Part shown: in pieces, positions 7,638 to 17,561 of the stretch
Numbering within the stretch: position 1 is the stretch's first letter
How the letters are laid out: the number at the start of each line of letters is the position of its first letter
NCBI GenBank assembly: GCA_004010275.1
Contig: RBWT01000058.1
Span: forward strand, 1 to 44,549
Direction: 5' to 3'
From: Streptomyces huasconensis
GTDB lineage: Bacteria > Actinomycetota > Actinomycetes > Streptomycetales > Streptomycetaceae
Length of the DNA: 44,549 nt
The notes under the pieces: model-generated
The model's input: the letters and a program-made list of their open reading frames with translations, nothing else
The model's database searches: none
Told to the model about the DNA's origin: nothing
Translations under genes and position numbers: made by a program

Positions 7638-9978
7638 GTGGAGCGTGCGACGCAGGACGAGACCGCCCTGGAACTCCTGGTCCATGGAGTCGGGGGCACC
7701 ACACCGGAACAGATGCTGGGAGATCCGCGGACCGTGCGGATCTCCGGCGACGACACGGCGGCCGTCTTCCGCCGCACCGAGGACGCCGACGCCGAGCGGC
7801 GCCCGGACGACTACCGCGGCAAACCGGTCCCCGAGGCGTACGTCTGGTGCAACCTCACCTCCGGCAACGGCTCCCGCGCCCTGTGGCTCCTGCTGCTGCC
7901 CTTCATGGTCGTCAACCTCGCCCACTGGATGCGCCCCACCTCCCGCCACCGCCGGCACCTCGTCCGTACGTACGGACTCCTGGTGCGGCTGACCGGGCTC
8001 ACCCTGATCGTGCTGCTCGTCGCCGCCGCCTGCGAGGTCGCGCTCGACCTCACGGCCTGGCAGTGCGCGGGCACCCCCGCGTGCGCGGCCGACCGGGCCT
8101 GGCTCGGCTTCCTCGCCACCGATGAGGAGGGCCACGGCGGCTGGTGGTCGCAGCCCGGCCGCCGCCTCGCCCTCGCCGCCCTGCTCCCCGGCGCCCTCAC
8201 CGGCCTCCTCTGGTACCTCTCCCACCGCACCTGGAGTGCGTACGAGTCCCAGCAGCCGCTGCCCCACCAGCCCGACCCCGAGGAGGAGACGAGCCGGACC
8301 GCGCTCGGCAGGCCCGGCTTCTGGTACGGCCGCCGCCTCGACGCCCGGCTGCGCGCCGCCCACACCGCGGCGGGCCTGCTCACCGTCGCCGCCGCGGTCG
8401 GCGCCTCCGCCGCGCGGCACGACCGGCGCCCCGGAGGCTCCGCCTTCCTGGACGTCGTCGGCTGGAGCCTGCACGTCGCGCTCCTTGTGGGCGCGGTGGT
8501 CATCGTCTGGGTGGTGTGCCGCAGGGGGCGCAGCGAGAACAGGCTCGACCGCAGGCTGGACCGCGCCCTCGTGCGCAGGCTTCCGCTGGCCGCTCTGGCC
8601 GTACTCGTCCTGACCCTGCTGTACGCGGGCTGGTCCCGCCCCGGCTGGCGCTCCGAGGGCAGACTGCCGGGTGACGCGACCTTCGGCGGCATCGCGCTCG
8701 TCCAGGGCCTGTTGGTCGTCGCCCTCGCGGTGACCGCGCACTGCCTGTACCGCACCTCGCCCAACTCCCGCACCGCCATCCGCGGCCTCGGCGGCCCCGC
8801 CACCGCCATGCTCTCCTGCGCCCTGGGCGGAGTGATGTCCGGCGGCGGCGCCCAGCGGGTCGCCGACTGGCTGGACGGCACCCACGGCTCCATCCCCGGA
8901 CCGCCCGTCCTGCTGACCTGGCAGGCGTCCGCGATCCCGCCGCTCCTGGCTCGTCGTCGCCGTGCTCTGCGCCTGGTTCGGCGCCCGCACCCTCCAGCGC
9001 AAGCGCCGCGAGATGAGGAAGGTGGCGGCCGACTACGCCGACGAACCGCAGGACCCCACCCGCACCCGCCGCATCGCGGGCACCCGCGCGCGTGCCGCGC
9101 TCACCGACCGGGCGCCCTTCCTCGTCGGCGTCATCTCCGCCGTCACCCTGCTGCTCGGCGCGGGCGCCCTCGCCCGGCGCGTGCTGACGGAGAAGGTCCC
9201 GGCCAAGGCCGCGCAAGGCACACCCGACGTCGTGGAGGGCGCCGCCGAGACCTCCCAGGCGCTCGGCTCCTGGCTGATCGGCTTCGGCTTCATACTGTTC
9301 GTCACCTGGGGCCGGCGCGCCTACAAGGACGCCTCGGCCCGGCGCACCATCGGCATCCTCTGGGACGTCGGCACGTTCTGGCCGCGCGCCGCCCACCCCT
9401 TCGCCCCGCCCTGCGACGCCGAGCGCGCCGACCCCGACCTGACCTGGCGCATGGCCGCCTGGACCCGCGCCACCAGCGCCACGGGCGGGCGCCTCGTCAT
9501 CTCCGGGCACTCCCAGGGCAGCGTCCTCGCGGCGGCGGCAGCCTGGCAGCTGCGCCCCTCGGTCCGCAGGCGCGTCGCCCTGCTCACCTACGGCTCACCC
9601 CTGGAGCGCCTCTACGGCCGCTGGTTCCCCGCCCACTTCGGCCCGGCGGCACTGACCTCCCTGCACCGCGAGGTCGACTGCTGGCGCAACCTGCACCGCC
9701 CCACCGACCCCATCGGCGGCCCCATCGGCCTGCGCGGCGACTGCGGCCCCCAGGTGGACCGCGCCGCCCTCAAGGACCCCCTCGCCTACGGCCGTACGGA
9801 GGACCATCCGCTCCCCGCGCCGATCCGCGGCCACGGCGACTACCAGTCCGACCCCGCGTTCGCCGAGGAACGCGCACGGCTCCTCGCGCGTCTCAAGGCC
9901 GCCGTCCCCTCGCCGAGGCCCGCGGCGACGGAAGCGGTCACGCCGGCTCCGGCAGATCCTCCGGATACAGCAGGGTGA
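7638..9978 (+). CDS. Membrane alpha/beta-hydrolase with split catalytic motifs
   Basis: About 780 residues. The N-terminus carries LELLVHGVGGTTPEQML (residues about 12-28), an oxyanion-strand HGxGG motif of lipase-like hydrolases. There follow several membrane segments (for example ALWLLLLPFMVVNLAHWM, LTGLTLIVLLVAAACEVAL, SLHVALLVGAVVIVWVVC and LPLAALAVLVLTLLYAGW), and after residue about 600 the nucleophile elbow RLVISGHSQGSVLAAAA (Ser about 625) with a possible catalytic His in GHGDYQSD. The fold appears interrupted by a long membrane insertion. One frame shift near 8940 (after TWQASAIPP) moves to the frame of WLVVAVLCAWFGARTLQRKRR. GTG start at 7638. The 3' end overlaps the convergent beta-helix/AAA+ gene by 41 bp. 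Substrate unknown; lipid or ester hydrolysis at the membrane is inferred. Confidence 0.8.
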
Positions 9979-12341
9979 GGTCGTCCGTGCTCGGCTCGGG
10001 GAGCTGGGCGACCCGGCCCGCGTGCCGCTCCACCATCGCCTCGAACGTCTGCCGCGCGGTGCGGCCGTTGCCGAAGGCGGGCCCCTTCGGGAGCGCCGTG
10101 AAGTACTTCAGGAGCGCCTCACCGGTGCCCGCGCCCAGGCGGTACTCATGCTCCTCGGCCTGCTGCTCCACGATCCGCAGCAGCTCCTCGGGGGCATAGT
10201 CGCTGAAGGTGATCGTCCGTGAGAATCGGGACGCCACACCCGGGTTGACGGAGAGGAAGCGCTGCATCTCCGCCGTGTAGCCCGCGACGATCACCACGAC
10301 GGCCTCGCGGTGGTCCTCCATCAGCTTCACGAGCGTGTCGATGGCCTCCCGGCCGAAGTCGCGCCCGGAGTCCTCGGGGGAGAGGGCGTACGCCTCGTCG
10401 ATGAACAGCACACCGCCGCGCGCCCGGTCGAACGCCTCCTGGGTGCGGATCGCCGTCGAACCGATGTGCTCGCCGACCAGGTCGACGCGCGAGACCTCGA
10501 CGAGGTGGCCGCTCTCCAGGACACCGAGCGAGGCGAGGATCTCGCCGTACAGCCGTGCGACCGTCGTCTTTCCCGTGCCCGGCGAACCGGTGAAGACCAG
10601 GTGGCGGCGGGCGGACGCGGCCTTGAGTCCGGCGAGCTGCCTGCGGCGGCCCACCTCGATCATGTCGGTGAGGGCGCGGACCTCACGCTTGACGCTGTCC
10701 AGGCCCACCAGGGCGTCGAGTTCGCCGAGGACTTCCTTGGAGGCGCGGGCCGCCTTCTCGGGCGCGTCGGCGGCGGAGCCTGCTGGGCGGGGCACCGAGC
10801 CGAGCAGCCCGGCGGTCTGCGTGGCCGTCTGCACGGCGGGCACCTCCTGCGGCGCCACCGGGGTGCGCGGCCGCCGCCGCTCTCGTCGCTCGCGCAGTCC
10901 TCGACGAGCGGGCCCTCCTCGGAGAACTCGAAGCCGCCGCGCGCGCACCGCTCCGTGCGGCACTTCTTCAGCGTCGTACGGCAGCCGTCGATGACGTGGA
11001 AGCCGTAGCCGCCACTGCCGCTGACCCGGCAGCCGTGGAAGGACCGCGACCGCCCGCGGAGACGTAGAAGCCGGCCTCGGCGGGCGAGGTGACCGTGCAG
11101 CGCTCGATGGTCGGGTCCGCGCCCTTGGTGACGATCACGCCCGTCTGGACGGCGTCGATCGTGCAGTTGGCGAGGGTGCCGCCGCTGCCGTGGTCGCGGA
11201 ACCAGGCGCCCGTGGCGGCCTCGCGGATGCGGCAGTCGTCGAGCTGCGCGGTCGCGCCGTCGCTCACCGACACCGCCGTGTTGCGCACCTGGGAGAGGTC
11301 GCTGTCGACGACGTCGGCGCGCGAGCCGCGGTCCAGGACGAACAGCGCGTCCGGCACCTCGCGCACCCGGCACGACTCCAGGACGGCCGTCGCGCCGTCG
11401 CTGACCCAGACCGCCGGATAGTCGCCCGTACTGTCGTGGATCTCGCACTGGTTGGCGTCCACGCGCGTGCCGGGGTCCCACACCGACAGCCCGTTGCGCC
11501 CGAACCGGCAGACCGTGGAGCGGGTCAGCGTGAGCACGGAGCGCGAGCGCAGGTCGATCGCGTTCTCCGGGATGTCGTGGATGCGGCAGTCGGCCAGGGT
11601 CAGCACGGCGTCCGTGTCGAGCGTGACGCCGTCGGAAGTGGTGCGGTGCACGTCGCAGTCGGTCAGATGGGCCGAGGCCCGCCCGGTGACCTGGACGCCC
11701 GAACCCTTGATCTCGTAGACCTCGCAGCCGATGGCCTCCAGACCGGTGTGCTCGCCCGTCACCGAGAGTCCGGCGCCCGAGGCGTGATGCACCCGGCACC
11801 GCTCCAGGCGGGGGTGCGCGCCGCCGCGCACCGCGACACCGGACTGGCCCGCCGCGACGATCTCGCACTCCTCGAAGACACCGCCGCCGCCGTCGAGCAC
11901 CGCGATGCCGATGCCACCGGGGTTGTCCACGGTGCAGCGGCGCACCGTCGGGCGCGCGCCGCCGCGCACCTCTATGCCGGCGGCGGAGCGGGTCACGACA
12001 CGGATGCCGGTCAGCTCGGGGGCGCCGTCCTCGACGAGCAGCGCGAGGCGCCGAGGAGTCCTGGCCCTCGACGTGCACGTCCTGCACGATCGCGGAGGCG
12101 CGCACCGTCAGGGGCACCCCTTCGGACGGCGCGATGCGCACGGAACCCGCCGAACCGTCGGGCCCGCGCAGGGTCACCGCGCGCTGGACGACGAGGTTCT
12201 CGCGGTAGGTGCCGGCGGCGACGGTGAGTATGTCGCCGTCGCTCGCGGCCTCCAAGGCAGCGGCGAGCGATGCGGTACTCGCCGGTGTCGCCGCCACCGC
12301 GACGTGCCGGTGTGCGTCACCTGGACCGTGCCCTGTGCCAT
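9938..12341 (-). CDS. Right-handed beta-helix protein fused to CbbX/EccA-like AAA+ ATPase
   Basis: About 800 residues pieced together across frames. Start ATG 12341 (MAQGTVQVTHTGTS). Residues about 15-480 form a parallel beta-helix of roughly 23-residue coils (DGDILTVAAGTYREN, then many turns of the type GVAVRGGAHPRLERCRV and AVSVSDGATAQLDDCRI). After a linker, the C-terminal AAA+ module has Walker A GSPGTGKTTVARLYGEIL (about residue 590), Walker B GGVLFIDEAYAL, ASRFSRTITFSDY (sensor/Arg-finger region) and a lid ending ELPEP-type. It resembles CbbX/SpoVK/EccA ATPases. Frame changes fall near 12300, 12045, 11050 and 10890. AAA+ proteins of this type remodel protein complexes; the beta-helix may recognise a partner or repeating polymer (inference). 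No signal peptide seen, so probably cytosolic. Confidence 0.8.
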
Positions 12342-12514
12342 GGAGTTGCTCTGCCCCCACCTCGTCGTACGCGGGTCTTGCGCCGACGTGCCGCGATGTG
12401 CCGCGCCGCCGCGCAAGGAGCCGAAGAGTTCGGCCGGTCCACCGTAGCGCGCGTGGGCAGGGGCAGTTGACCCGATCGGCGGGCTCCGGCCGCGCGGCCC
12501 GGCCGCGGGGCGGG

Positions 12515-13123
12515 TCAGGAGCCGGTGCCGGTCCTGCCCCAGTCGGGGCCCACCGCGGCCCAGGCCCGGTCCAGGCGGGCGTAACGCCCTTGGACGACGC
12601 GCCAGAGGACGAGCCTGCGCGCGCCCTCGACGAGGGCGACGCTCGCCGCGGCGGCGCCGAGTCCGGCGAGGGCGGCGTGGGTGGTCGCGGTCGCGGTGTC
12701 CAGCGGACGGCCGACGACCCGGCCGCGCTCGTCGGTCCAGAGCCGGAAGTGGTCACCGGGCCGCGGGGCGCCGAGCCGGGCGACGACGTCCCCGGAGCGG
12801 TCGATGCCGTCCGGGCCCGTCCAGCGGGCAAGGACGCGGCTGTGGGCGTCGCCGTGCCGACGGCGGTCTCGGGATCGGGGTCGAGCGGGGGAGCGGAGAC
12901 CTTCCGCACGACCGTGCCGACGGTCGCGTGGCGGGCCTCGCGCTGCTCCCGCACGGAGGTGAGCAGGGCGTCCCGCGAGAGGCCCGCGGTGACCGTGCCG
13001 ACAGACGGCCACGGCGACGGCGATCAGCACCAGGGCGGCGAGGGCCGTCCAGGCCTCCAGGAGGTCGGTCCCGCGGCGCAGCGGGTTGCGCCGCCAGCGC
13101 CAGAGTCCGGCGATCGCCCGCAC
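12515..13123 (-). CDS. Rv1733c-like membrane protein
   Basis: About 202 residues. N-terminus MRAIAGLWRWRRNPLRRGTDLLEAW followed by a membrane helix (TALAALVLIAVAVAV), an extracytoplasmic region (VLARWTGPDGIDRSGDVVARLGAPRPGDHFRLWTDERGRVVGRP) and a second helix (ALAGLGAAAASVALVEGARRLVL), ending with a DRAW-containing tail. This is the layout of the actinobacterial Rv1733c family, whose function is unknown. The frame leaves near 12998 and returns near 12862; the intervening real protein (VREQREARHATVGTVVRKVSAPPLDPDPE) is in another frame, so two compensating indels. GTG start at 13123. The 12342-12514 spacer before the beta-helix gene shows nothing recognisable. Confidence 0.75.
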   Translation of the reverse strand: MRAIAGLWRWRRNPLRRGTDLLEAWTALAALVLIAVAVAVCRHGHRGPLAGRPAHLRAGAARGPPRDRRHGRAEGLRSPARPRSRDRRRHGDAHSRVLARWTGPDGIDRSGDVVARLGAPRPGDHFRLWTDERGRVVGRPLDTATATTHAALAGLGAAAASVALVEGARRLVLWRVVQGRYARLDRAWAAVGPDWGRTGTGS

Positions 13124-13445
13124 AGCCCTGCACCCCCTTCCGCGTCCGTCTCGACAGGGAACGGCACATGTCCGTGAAGCTCACCGGCTCAACGTCCGTG
13201 CTCCGTCAAGGAGTTCCCCCACCGCGGGCGCGTCATTCGAGGATCATGAGGCCATCACCGAAGCGGGCCGTCCCGGTGGATCGTGGAACCGGATTCTGCC
13301 CGAAGGCGAGCCGTCGCCGAAGCACTCTTGTGCCGACCGCCGACCGCCGACCGCCGACCGCCGACCGGGCGCGGACATGCGAACGCCGCCGCCTGGCAGA
13401 AGCCCGACGGCGGCCGACGCCATGTGCGGAGGGCGACCCGGGCGG
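13124..13445. other. Intergenic region holding a 7-bp tandem repeat
   Basis: Gap of about 320 bp between two minus-strand genes. Its only clear structure is five exact tandem copies of GCCGACC at 13333-13367. Short open frames here look like composition shadows. Confidence 0.5.
13333..13367. repeat. Tandem repeat, GCCGACC x5
   Basis: Five exact consecutive 7-bp copies. The copy number is likely variable by slippage. Located downstream of the DUF6643 gene. Confidence 0.85.
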
Positions 13446-13871
13446 TCAGTACCCGCGGTAGGGGCGGTTGTACGGGTCCTCGTACGGCGCGGGGGCCGGG
13501 CGGGGCGAGGCCGGGCGCATCGCCTCGTATCCCGTACCGGCCGCGGGCCGCTGGGGCTGGGCGCCGGGGTAGCCGCGCGGGCCCGCGGCCTGCTGCGGGA
13601 TGTACGGCGCGGGGGCCTGTTGCAGCGGGGCGGGCTGCTGGGCCTGGGGGTAGCCGTACCCCGGGTTGTGGTGGGAAGGGGCGGCCGGCAGGGCGGGCAG
13701 CGCGGCCGGGAGGGCGGGCAGGTGACTGCCCGTGTCGTACGCGGACGGAACCCGGATCGGGGCGATCTGAGGGGTGCCCCGCTCTGCGACGAGGGAGTCG
13801 TAGATCGGAGTGTCCGTGAAGGACGGCGCGGAGTAGTAACCGCCGCCATAGGTGGAGCGGGGGGAGGTCAT
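13446..13871 (-). CDS. Proline-rich DUF6643 family protein
   Basis: About 141 residues, low-complexity and Pro/Ala/Tyr/Gln-rich: MTSPRSTYGGGYYSAPSFTDTPIYDSLVAERGTPQIAPIRVP at the N-terminus, then LPALPAALPALPAAPS and PQAQQPAPLQQAPAP. I recognise it as the streptomycete DUF6643 family, of unknown function. No signal peptide or membrane helix; probably disordered. The ATG at 13871 has GGAG only one nucleotide upstream, which is too close for an ideal ribosome-binding site, so initiation may be atypical. Uninterrupted. Confidence 0.75.
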   Translation of the reverse strand: MTSPRSTYGGGYYSAPSFTDTPIYDSLVAERGTPQIAPIRVPSAYDTGSHLPALPAALPALPAAPSHHNPGYGYPQAQQPAPLQQAPAPYIPQQAAGPRGYPGAQPQRPAAGTGYEAMRPASPRPAPAPYEDPYNRPYRGY

Positions 13872-14165
13872 ACTCCATAAGTTAAGCCCTTGATGTGCTG
13901 GTTGGGGAGACCGATAAGCGGGTTGTTTCGCGTGGCGGCAGGGGTGAGGTGTCCCCAATGCGAGCGAACTTGGGAAAATCGGTCGTCAAGTGGCGTAGGA
14001 ATCGTGTAAAAGCGGCGGTCTTGCCGGGGTTACCCGCGGTCGGCCGTGGCGCGGCCGGGAGGCCGCCGGGCGCGGTCATGGGCCTGCCGGTGATCCGGGT
14101 AATAGGTTGGCCGCGAACGGAATCGGCGGCCCTGCCGGACGCGGCGACTTGCGATGGGGGCGGAC
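13872..14165. other. Divergent intergenic region before TerD gene
   Basis: 294 bp between the DUF6643 gene (-) and the terD-like gene (+). AT-richer islands at 13965-14015 and 14095-14110 (TAATAGGTT) are possible promoters, but no pair of boxes has convincing spacing. GGGGGCGG at 14156-14163 is the ribosome-binding site for the downstream ATG. Confidence 0.35.
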
Positions 14166-15446
14166 ATGACCATGCCTAAAGGATCGAACGTTCCCGTGCC
14201 GGCACCCGCCGTGCGGGTCGAACTGGGGTGGGGCTCAGGCGCCGGAGTGCCCGACGCCGACGCGTCCGCCCTGTTGTTGACCTCGTCCGGAAAGGTGCGC
14301 TCGGACGCGGACTTCGTCTTCTACAACCAGCCGGCGCACTCTTCCGGAGCGGTGCGGTACGAGGGCAAACAGCGCTCCGCCGACGGCGTCAGCGACGTGC
14401 TCGCCGTCGACCTCGCGCGCGTGGAGCCCGCGATCGAGACCGTGGTGCTCGCCGCCTCGGCCGACGGCGGTACCTTCGGACAGCTCCCCGGCCTGTACAT
14501 CCGTGTCCTCGACGCGGCGAGCGGCACCGAACTGGCGCGCTACGACAACACGGACGCGACGGTGGAGACGGCCCTCGTCCTCGGCGAGCTGTACCGGCGC
14601 CAGGGCGCCTGGAAGTTCCGCGCCGTCGGCCAGGGGTACGGCAGCGGTCTCGAAGGGCTCGCCACGGACTACGGCATCACGGTGGACGAACCGCAACGTT
14701 CCGCGCCGCCCGCCTCTCCCGCCGCTCCCGCCGCGCTCACCCCACCGCCCCCGGCAGCCGCACCCGTCGCCGCGGCCGCGCCTGTGTCCCCGCCGCCCGC
14801 CGAGCCCGTGCGCCTCACCAAAGTCACCCTGACGAAGGACGCCCCGTCCGTCTCGCTGACGAAGCAGGGCGGTACCTCGGGCGCCATGCGCGTGAATCTC
14901 AACTGGGAGACGCGCAAGCAGACCAAGGGCTGGGGCGCGAAGCTCGGCAGGGCCGTCGCCCTGCACGCCGGCCTCGACCTGGACCTGTGCGCGCTCTACG
15001 AACTCGCCGACGGCCGCAAGGGCGTCGTCCAGGCCCTCGGCAACGCCTTCGGCGCGATGCACCGGCCTCCGTACATGCTCCTCGACGGCGACGACCGCAC
15101 CGGCGCGGTGGCCAGTGGCGAGAACCTCACCATCAACCTCGACCACATCAAGGACTTCCGCCGCATCGTCATCTTCGTGACCATCTACGAAGGCGCCCGC
15201 AGCTTCGCCGACCTCAACGCCACCGTCACCCTCCAGCCGCAGCACGGCGCCCCGGTCGACTTCTCGCTCGACGAGTGCACCGTCCCCTCCACGGTGTGCG
15301 CGCTGGCCCTGCTCACCAACAACGGCGGCGACCTCGTCGTCCAGCGCGAGGCCCGCTACCTCGTGCCGGACCGCGGAGTGAGCCCGCAGCGCACCATCGA
15401 CCACGCCTACGGCTGGGGCATGAACTGGACACCCGGCCGGAAGTGA
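14166..15446 (+). CDS. Double-TerD domain protein
   Basis: 426 residues. The first TerD domain covers about residues 1-175 (MTMPKGSNVPVPAPAVRVELGW, SSGKVRSDADFVFYNQP, ASADGGTFGQLPGLYIRV, ALVLGELYRRQGAWKFRAVGQGY). An Ala/Pro linker of about 40 residues follows, then a second, more divergent TerD-like domain (VTLTKDAPSVSLTKQGG, RVNLNWE, LDLDLCALYELADGRKGVVQALG, VIFVTIYEGARSFADLNATVTLQ). TerD domains bind Ca2+ and belong to stress/tellurite-associated systems with an otherwise poorly defined role. I chose ATG 14166 over 14154 because GGGGGCGG precedes it and MTMPKGSNV matches the family N-terminus. No other ter genes are in the window. Uninterrupted. Confidence 0.9.
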   Translation: MTMPKGSNVPVPAPAVRVELGWGSGAGVPDADASALLLTSSGKVRSDADFVFYNQPAHSSGAVRYEGKQRSADGVSDVLAVDLARVEPAIETVVLAASADGGTFGQLPGLYIRVLDAASGTELARYDNTDATVETALVLGELYRRQGAWKFRAVGQGYGSGLEGLATDYGITVDEPQRSAPPASPAAPAALTPPPPAAAPVAAAAPVSPPPAEPVRLTKVTLTKDAPSVSLTKQGGTSGAMRVNLNWETRKQTKGWGAKLGRAVALHAGLDLDLCALYELADGRKGVVQALGNAFGAMHRPPYMLLDGDDRTGAVASGENLTINLDHIKDFRRIVIFVTIYEGARSFADLNATVTLQPQHGAPVDFSLDECTVPSTVCALALLTNNGGDLVVQREARYLVPDRGVSPQRTIDHAYGWGMNWTPGRK

Positions 15447-15456
15447 CCCCGTCCCC

Positions 15457-16645
15457 TCAGCGCTGCTCCGGTGCCGGTTCCGCGGCGGTGTCCGGACGCG
15501 CGTACGTACGCCCCTTCCACGCGGCCCCGCGCCCCCTGTAGTGCTGCACCGCCGAGTCCACCGTCATCAGCAGGTACAGGAGAGCGGTGCCGGGCAGCAG
15601 CGGGGCGAGCCACAGGGGCTGCCGGTAGTAGCGGAGCATCGGCAGGTACGTCGCCGTCATCAGCAGCCAGGCGAGGCCCCCCGTCGTGGCCGCCGGGGCG
15701 TCGCCTGCGGTGAGCCCCGCGACCAGGGTGACCGGGGGAGCGAGATACACCAGCGCGAGCCCGGCGACCGTGCCGAGGAGCAGCAGCGGATGGTGGCGCA
15801 GCTGGGCGTACGCGCTGCGCGAGACCATCCGCCACAGGTCCGCGAGACGGGGGTAGGGGCGCACGCTGTCGACGCGTTCGGCGAGCCCCAGCCAGATGTG
15901 GCCCCCAGAGCGCCGGACCGCCCGCGCGAGCGCCACGTCGTCGATCACGTGTGCCGGATGGCGTCGGGGACCCGCGCCCGCTCGGCGGCGTCGGCCCGCA
16001 GCAGGACGCAGCCGCCCGCCGCGGCCGCCCGCTCGCCGCCCCCTCCCCGGCCGATGCGGCGGAAGGGATAGAGCTGCGCGAAGAAGTAGACGAACGCCGG
16101 GACCACCAGGCGCTCCCACACGCTGCGCACCCGCAGCCGGGCCATCTGCGAGACCAGGTCGAAACCGCCCGTCTCCGCGGCGGCCACCAACTCCCGCAGG
16201 CTCTCGGGCGCGTGGGCGATGTCCGCGTCGGTCAGGAGCAGGTACTCGGGGTCCCGCGCGCGGCGAGCGTGATCCCATGGCGCACCGCCCAGAGCTTGCC
16301 GGTCCACCCCGGGGGCGGCTCGCCGGGGGAGTCGACGGTCAGCGGCAGCCCGCCGTGCCGCTCGGCCAGCGCGCGGGCCAGCTCACCCGTGCCGTCCGTG
16401 CTGCCGTCGTCGACAAGGAAGATCTCGGCCGGCCCCGGATAGTCCTGCGCCAGCAGCGACGGCAGGCTCTCGGGCAGCATCGCGGCCTCGTCCCTGGCGG
16501 GCACCACGACACACACCGACGGCCAGCGCTCCGGGTCCCGGCGCGGCGGCAGGTGCACGTCCGTGCGCCAGAAGAAGCCCTGCCCCAGCAGCAGCCACAG
16601 CCACGCGGCAAGCGAGCCGGCGGCGATCCACGCAACGGCGCTCAT
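15457..16645 (-). CDS. Family 2 glycosyltransferase, HpnB-like
   Basis: About 396 residues. An N-terminal membrane helix (WIAAGSLAAWLWLLLGQGFF) precedes the GT2 core: VCVVVPARDEAAMLPESLPSLLAQDYPGPAEIFLVDDGSTDGT, then YLLLTDADIAHAP (DxD-type metal motif), and after VIDDVALARAVRRSGG several membrane segments (HPLLLLGTVAGLALVYLAP and so on). It most resembles hopene-associated glycosyltransferase HpnB, though no hopanoid genes are adjacent; a lipid-linked sugar acceptor is the likely substrate class. Frame changes near 16260 (after ARGTPS) and 15955 (VPDAIRHT to VIDDVALA). The ATG at 16645 gives the full N-terminus. The 3' end converges on the TerD gene with a 10-bp gap. Confidence 0.8.
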
Positions 16646-16691
16646 CCGCCGAAGTCTGCCCCACGCAAGGGAGCCTGTGGGGCCCATCGAC

Positions 16692-16703
16692 TATGGTGAC
16701 CGG
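16692..16703 (+). promoter_or_regulatory. Leaderless -10 box TATGGT
   Basis: TATGGT (16692-16697) ends 6 nt before the GTG at 16704, the spacing expected when transcription starts at the first base of the start codon. No Shine-Dalgarno sequence is present. Confidence 0.55.
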
Positions 16704-17488
16704 GTGAAGATCGCGCTCATGGACTCCGGTATCGGACTGCTCGCCGCGGCGGCCGCGGTGCGTCGCCTGCGGCCCGACGCCGATCTCGTGCTCTCCTCGG
16801 ACCCGGACGGCATGCCGTGGGGACCGCGGACCACGGACGACCTCACCGCGCGCGCCCTCGCCGTCGCGGAGGCCGCCGCCGCGCACCGCCCCGACGCGCT
16901 GATCGTGCTGCAACACCGCCTCCGTCCACGCGCTGCCCACGATCAGGGCCCGCCTGGAGCCCGCCATCCCGGTCATCGGGACCGTACCGGCCATCAAGCC
17001 CGCCGCCGCGGGCGCCGGACCCGTCGCCATCTGGGCCACGCCCGCCACCACGGGCAGCCCCTACCAGCGGGACCTCATCGAGCGGTTCGCGAGCGGCGTC
17101 GACGTCACCGAGGTGCCCTGCCCCGGCCTCGCCGACGCCGTGCAGTACGCGGACGAGAAGGCCATCGACGAGACGATCGCCGCCGCCGCTGCCCTCACCC
17201 CGCCCGATGTAAGGGCCGTCGTCCTGGGCTGCACCCATTACGAGCTGGTCGCCGAGCGCATCCGCGCCGCCGTGCAGCAGCCGCAGCTGCTGCCGCTCGT
17301 CCAGCACGGCTCGGCCGGCGCGGTCGCGGCCCAGGCGCTGCGCAGGACCGGCGCGGGCCCGGCACCGACGCGGCGCGGCGCCCGGTCTCACCGTGCTGCT
17401 CAGCGGGCGCGAGGAGCCGGCCGCCCGTTTGAAGGCGCTCACGTACGCCGAAGGGCGTCTGCTCGCGGCGGTCAGCCCCGCGCTCTGA
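16704..17488 (+). CDS. Glutamate/aspartate racemase family protein
   Basis: About 261 residues, MurI-like. KIALMDSGIGLLAAAAAVRRLRPDADLVLSSD matches the family N-terminus; the two catalytic cysteine motifs are CNTASVHAL and VVLGCTHYELV, with PVIGTVPAIKPA between. Two catalytic Cys support cofactor-independent racemase activity, possibly D-glutamate supply for peptidoglycan or a paralogue with another acidic substrate; low similarity around DxG argues for caution over calling it murI. Frame changes near 16908 (just before CNTAS) and 17355 (before TVLLSGREEPAARLKALTYAEGRLL). Start GTG 16704, leaderless. Confidence 0.75.
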
Positions 17489-17561
17489 GCCCCCGCGGCG
17501 CCGGAGCCGGTCACGGTCCGCGACGCGGTGCCTTCGCGGCGGAACGTGAGTATGTCGATGC

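Noticed and set aside
15457..16645. Hopanoid biosynthesis cluster
   Set aside because: Only an HpnB-like glycosyltransferase is present; no squalene-hopene cyclase or other hpn genes adjoin it.
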